From Cyanobacteria bacterium UBA9971 (GTDB lineage: Bacteria; Cyanobacteriota; Vampirovibrionia; Gastranaerophilales; UBA9971), in assembly GCA_003499955.1 (NCBI GenBank), contig DNRP01000162.1:1-8629 (forward strand): a DNA stretch of 8,629 bases. The letters run 5' to 3'. Shown here piece after piece: positions 5,928 to 8,629 of this stretch (the first letter of the stretch is position 1; every line of letters begins with the position of its first letter). A program made the position numbers and the translations under genes. A model generated the notes under the pieces. The model was not told the DNA's origin, ran no database searches, and was given only the letters and a program-made list of their open reading frames with translations.

Positions 5928-6335
5928 ATGAAATTATTTAAAAAAATTTTTGAATTTGTTTTTAAAAATAATAATGATAATTGGGTTGAATATATTGAAT
6001 CAGATAAACCTTTTAATTTAACTGACCAATCTTCCTATCAATTTACTTGGGGGCGTATTTCAAAGCCATCTAAAAATATGAATGATTATACATTTTCAAA
6101 TATGGAATATCAATTTACTTCAGTGGGTTTTTTTAGTCACGATCAAAGAAATGGACATCAATTTACTTGGGGTATAAATAAAAAAGAATATAAAAGACTC
6201 AAAAAATTATCCATAAAATCAAAAAAAATAACATTTACTAATCCTCAGGTTATAAATATTGCTGTTTGGGGACTTATTATTCTTCCTTGTATAATTTACG
6301 CAGATAAAATTTTTCAAAAATTTATACGTGCATAA
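5928..6335 (+). CDS. Orphan membrane-anchored protein of 135 aa with QFTWG repeats
   Basis: Unrecognised protein. It has a basic, amphipathic N-terminus (MKLFKKIFEFVFK), then a polar middle with three copies of a short motif: YQFTWG (37-42), YQFTSVG (61-67) and HQFTWG (77-82). A basic stretch follows (KEYKRLKKLSIKSKK, 86-100), then one probable membrane segment (about 108-123, VINIAVWGLIILPCII) and a basic tail. The motif copies share the DNA block ATCAATTTACTT at 6037, 6109 and 6157, spaced 72 and 48 bp. No signal peptide is apparent; the protein would be anchored near its C-terminus. The ATG follows AAAGGTGATTT, a good ribosome site. The gene is very AT-rich, more than the leftward genes and much more than comM, which suggests acquired DNA. 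It stands upstream of the MNT/HEPN pair in the same direction, 89 bp before it. Confidence 0.65.
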   Translation: MKLFKKIFEFVFKNNNDNWVEYIESDKPFNLTDQSSYQFTWGRISKPSKNMNDYTFSNMEYQFTSVGFFSHDQRNGHQFTWGINKKEYKRLKKLSIKSKKITFTNPQVINIAVWGLIILPCIIYADKIFQKFIRA

Positions 6336-6363
6336 TACATCTAATTTAAAAGAAAAGAGAAAT

Positions 6364-6377
6364 TAAATGATAGCAAA
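6364..6377 (+). repeat. Left copy of a 14-bp direct repeat matching the comM start
   Basis: TAAATGATAGCAAA is identical to 7128-7141, where it forms the HEPN stop codon and the first comM codons. Allowing one mismatch, the match extends 3 bases to the left. The two copies bracket the MNT/HEPN pair at a distance of 764 bp. Confidence 0.75.
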
Positions 6378-6411
6378 CAATATTATGATAAAATTGTTTT
6401 ATAAAAAATAA
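6367..6411 (+). pseudogene. 14-codon orphan frame, possible remnant of an older comM start
   Basis: An ATG in the left direct repeat opens a frame of 14 codons, MIANNIMIKLFYKK, ending in TAA at 6409-6411. ComM in this window begins MIANVI, so five of the first six residues agree; the frame then diverges. Its stop overlaps the ribosome site (AAAGGTG, 6410-6416) of the nucleotidyltransferase gene. I read it as the left-over 5' end of comM after a cassette inserted there. A short leader peptide coupled to the next gene is the alternative. Confidence 0.4.
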
Positions 6412-6424
6412 AGGTGCAAAAAGC

Positions 6425-6742
6425 ATGCCGGATAAAAAAATTCTGGACAAAATAATAGAAGCAATCTTGAAAGTTGTTAAACCTGACAAAATAATTTTGT
6501 TTGGTTCGCAAGCTCGGGGAGATGCTCGTCCTGACAGCGATTATGATATTTTAATAATTAAATCGGGCATTGAGAATGAAAGAAAAATTGCTCATTCTAT
6601 CTATAGAATTCTTGTTGATTTTGATACTCCTATAGGTGTTGATATAATCGTAAAAACTCCTGAAAGCGTTGAAGAAAATAAAAAAATGGTTGTTTCTGTG
6701 GTAAAGCAAGCTCTTAAAGAAGGTGTTGTTATTTATGGATAA
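6425..6742 (+). CDS. MNT-type nucleotidyltransferase (MntA-like antitoxin candidate)
   Basis: A minimal nucleotidyltransferase of the polymerase-beta fold. Proteins of this kind paired with HEPN proteins can act as antitoxins by transferring AMP to the HEPN partner. The active-site signature is complete: FGSQARGDARPDSDYDILI (26-44), i.e. GS-X10-D-X-D with Gly27, Ser28, Asp39 and Asp41, and a third acidic residue at Asp73 in VDIIV. At 105 residues it has the usual size for stand-alone MNT proteins and no added domains. The ATG follows AAAGGTG at about 8 bases. Its stop overlaps the start of the HEPN gene, which implies translational coupling. The pair is AT-rich compared with comM and bracketed by a direct repeat. 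The assignment to the family is firm; the antitoxin role is inferred from pairing. Confidence 0.9.
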   Translation: MPDKKILDKIIEAILKVVKPDKIILFGSQARGDARPDSDYDILIIKSGIENERKIAHSIYRILVDFDTPIGVDIIVKTPESVEENKKMVVSVVKQALKEGVVIYG

Positions 6743-7130
6743 TGCACAAACTTGGATTAAAAGGGCAAAAAGTAATTTGATAAGAGGCAAGGATAGTTCT
6801 TATCTTGATTTAAAAGATATAAATCTTGAGGACTTATGTTTTGATCTTCAACAGTGTGCGGAAAAATCTTTAAAAGCAATATTAATAAAAAATAATATAG
6901 AATTCCCCAAAACTCATAATATATCAGAATTATTGATATTAATAAGACAAAAAACAACAATTATTATTCCTGAAAAAATAAAAGAAGCAGCTATTCTAAC
7001 GGATTATGCGGTAAACACAAGGTATCCTTCCGATTTTACGCCCGTTTCTTTAGAGGAACATAAAGAAACTTTAGAAATAGCGGAAAATGTTTATAATTGG
7101 GCAAAAAATATTATAGAAGCAGGAAAATAA
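6735..7130 (+). CDS. HEPN-domain protein (PF05168-type), partner of the nucleotidyltransferase
   Basis: A 131-residue all-helical HEPN protein. Family features are CFDLQQCAEKSLKAIL (35-50), FPKTHNISELL (57-67) and TDYAVNTRYPSDF (89-101). HEPN proteins paired with MNT enzymes are often RNase toxins using an R-X4-6-H motif. Here the conserved arginine, Arg96 of TRYP, has no histidine at the required distance (Phe101, Thr102 and Pro103 stand there; the next histidine is 109), so RNase activity of the usual type is doubtful. I chose the ATG at 6735 because the protein then begins MDNAQTWIKRAK as in relatives, and AAGAAGGTG lies 9 bases upstream. A GTG at 6723 in the same frame is possible but less likely. 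The gene overlaps the MNT gene by 8 bp, and its TAA directly abuts the comM ATG. Confidence 0.88.
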   Translation: MDNAQTWIKRAKSNLIRGKDSSYLDLKDINLEDLCFDLQQCAEKSLKAILIKNNIEFPKTHNISELLILIRQKTTIIIPEKIKEAAILTDYAVNTRYPSDFTPVSLEEHKETLEIAENVYNWAKNIIEAGK

Positions 7131-7141
7131 ATGATAGCAAA
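7128..7141 (+). repeat. Right copy of the 14-bp direct repeat
   Basis: TAAATGATAGCAAA, identical to 6364-6377. Its first three bases are the HEPN stop codon and the rest is the start of comM. It marks the right edge of the proposed MNT/HEPN cassette. Confidence 0.75.
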
Positions 7142-8629
7142 TGTAATAACCGGAGCGATAATTGGGATTGAAGGGTATAAAATCACTGTTGAAGTTGATA
7201 TTTGCTCGACAATACCTGGATTTACCATTGTAGGATTGCCTGATATGGCGGTTTCGGAAGCAAAAGAAAGAATCCGCTCCGCGATAAAAAATTCGGGTTA
7301 TGATTTTCCCTCAAGAAAAATCGTTATAAATCTCGCGCCGGCGGATATCAGAAAAGAAGGCTCGGGGTTTGATCTTCCCATGGCGGTCGGGGTTTTGGCG
7401 GCGAATGGGGATATTAAGTTTGAATCCCTTGAAAACGTTGGTTTTCTCGGTGAATTATCTCTTGACGGAAGCCTTAGAGCCGTTAACGGAGTTTTGCCGA
7501 TTACGCTTGGTTTGAAAAAAGCAGGGGTAACAAAAATCGTTGTGCCTGAAAAAAACGCGAAAGAAGCCGCTCTTGTTGATGGGGTCGAGGTTTATCCCGT
7601 AAATGACCTTCAGGATGTGTTCAAGTTTCTTAATCCGCCTGCTATTGCGGATTTCAGAATCAAGCCTTTTACTATTGATGTTAAGGAAATCCTTGAAAAA
7701 ACAGCGCAAGAAGAAATACAGTTTGATTTTAAGGATGTAAAAGGACAGGAAAAAGCAAAAAGGGCTTTAGAAATTGCCGCGGCGGGCGGGCATAATATTC
7801 TTATGTCAGGTCCTCCGGGGTCGGGCAAAACCCTTCTTGCAAAATGTTTTGCAGCGATTTTGCCCCCTCTGGAATTTTCTGAAGCCATGGAGCTTACTAA
7901 AATTTACAGTGTCAGCGGGCTTCTGGAAAAAGACGAGCCGTTAATAACTTCCAGACCTTTTCGCTCGCCGCATCATTCCGCTTCTTACGCGGGGATTGTC
8001 GGAGGAGGAACAAATCCAAAGCCGGGAGAAATTAGTCTTGCTCACAGAGGCGTACTTTTTATGGATGAAGTTGTAGAATTTCCAAGGCAAGTTCTGGAAA
8101 TTCTAAGACAACCGCTCGAAGATGGAGAAGTTACCATAAGCAGAGCCATGGTAAGTGTTAAATATCCTGCCGATTTTACTTTGCTTGCCGCGATGAATCC
8201 CTGTCCGTGCGGGTATTTTGGAGATAAATTAAAGCCGTGCGTCTGTTCCGAGTTTCAGGCAAAAAAATATTGGGCAAGGCTTTCAGGTCCGATTCTGGAC
8301 AGGATTGATTTACAGATAGAAGTTTCAAGGCTTTCCGAAGACGAGCTTTTAAGCAAAAACACTAATTCTGAAAGTTCAAAAACCATAAGAGAAAGGGTTG
8401 TAAAAGCCAGAAAGATTCAAGTTGAAAGGTTTAAAGACGAGGGAATCGTGTCCAATTCCCAAATTTCGCCAAAGCTTATTAAAAAGTATTGCCAGCTTGA
8501 CTCAAACGGCGAAAATCTTTTGAGGATGGCTATTAATAAGTTTAATCTTTCGGGGCGGGCGTATGACAGGATTTTGAAGCTTTCCAGAACTATTGCGGAT
8601 CTTAAGGACAGTGAAAATATTACGCAGGC
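7131..8629 (+). CDS. comM: ComM/YifB-type Mg-chelatase-like AAA+ ATPase, 3' end beyond the window
   Basis: Cytosolic hexameric AAA+ helicase; in naturally competent bacteria ComM drives branch migration during integration of transformed DNA, and in others the role is less clear. The 499 residues in the window include the N-terminal ChlI-type domain (about 1-165, with PGFTIVGLPDMAVSEAKERI at 29-48), the AAA+ core with Walker A GPPGSGKT (227-234), FRSPHHSAS (277-285), Walker B GVLFMDEV (307-314), a four-cysteine cluster typical of the family (Cys358, Cys360, Cys370, Cys372), and ILDRIDL (388-394), followed by the C-terminal Mg-chelatase region (NLSGRAYDRILKLSRTIADL, 472-491). Family members are about 505-510 residues, so perhaps ten are missing. 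The ATG abuts the HEPN stop, with AGGAAAATAA before it. G+C is clearly higher than in the upstream pair. No separate promoter is seen, so it is probably co-transcribed with the pair. Confidence 0.95.
   Translation, partial: MIANVITGAIIGIEGYKITVEVDICSTIPGFTIVGLPDMAVSEAKERIRSAIKNSGYDFPSRKIVINLAPADIRKEGSGFDLPMAVGVLAANGDIKFESLENVGFLGELSLDGSLRAVNGVLPITLGLKKAGVTKIVVPEKNAKEAALVDGVEVYPVNDLQDVFKFLNPPAIADFRIKPFTIDVKEILEKTAQEEIQFDFKDVKGQEKAKRALEIAAAGGHNILMSGPPGSGKTLLAKCFAAILPPLEFSEAMELTKIYSVSGLLEKDEPLITSRPFRSPHHSASYAGIVGGGTNPKPGEISLAHRGVLFMDEVVEFPRQVLEILRQPLEDGEVTISRAMVSVKYPADFTLLAAMNPCPCGYFGDKLKPCVCSEFQAKKYWARLSGPILDRIDLQIEVSRLSEDELLSKNTNSESSKTIRERVVKARKIQVERFKDEGIVSNSQISPKLIKKYCQLDSNGENLLRMAINKFNLSGRAYDRILKLSRTIADLKDSENITQ

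Noticed and set aside
6723..6734. Earlier GTG start for the HEPN gene
   Set aside because: It would place the start inside its own ribosome site (AAGAAGGTG); the ATG at 6735 has proper spacing and family-like N-terminus.
6551..6960. Minus-strand reading frames opposite the MNT and HEPN genes
   Set aside because: They are antisense to two genes with clear family motifs and have no credible starts.
7455..7888. Minus-strand reading frames opposite comM
   Set aside because: They are shadows of a conserved, fully open comM frame.

Overview
The window reads as AT-rich bacterial chromosome. The leftward genes on the minus strand are housekeeping or lineage-specific. The rightward genes on the plus strand look like a small accessory islet placed in front of a conserved housekeeping gene. 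Low G+C, the long-form dihydropteroate synthase and several short orphan proteins would fit a host-associated lineage such as the Gastranaerophilales (Melainabacteria/Vampirovibrionia). That assignment is an impression from protein style only; nothing here is a taxonomic marker, and other low-GC lineages are not excluded.

Left half (1-5670), all on the minus strand, in order of transcription: a 151-aa orphan protein with an acidic C-terminal tip; a 776-aa protein that I read as a degenerate HerA-type ATPase, then a very acidic repetitive linker, then a PcrA/UvrD-type C-terminal Tudor-like domain; a 147-aa orphan protein; a small SLT-type lytic transglycosylase lipoprotein; and folP (dihydropteroate synthase, the sulfonamide target) with an extra N-terminal domain of about 130 residues. 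Hairpin terminators follow the 147-aa gene and the transglycosylase gene, so these are at least three transcription units. The 151-aa and 776-aa genes look like one operon.

Between the halves (5671-5927) lie a possible promoter for the leftward operon and a dispersed inverted-repeat element (5811-5880). A related, more symmetrical copy sits upstream of folP (1375-1483).

Right half (5928-8629), plus strand: an AT-rich orphan with a repeated QFTWG motif and one membrane segment; a MNT-type nucleotidyltransferase and an overlapping HEPN-domain gene (a toxin-antitoxin-like pair); and a ComM/YifB-type Mg-chelatase-like AAA+ ATPase cut off by the window end about ten residues short of its expected C-terminus. 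The MNT/HEPN pair is bracketed by a 14-bp direct repeat. The right copy is the HEPN stop plus the comM start. The left copy is followed by a 14-codon orphan reading frame that begins MIAN, like ComM. I infer that the pair arrived as a cassette at the comM start codon and duplicated it.

The two observations most worth following are the catalytically degenerate HerA-like/Tudor fusion with its 151-aa neighbour, and the duplicated comM start flanking the MNT/HEPN cassette.
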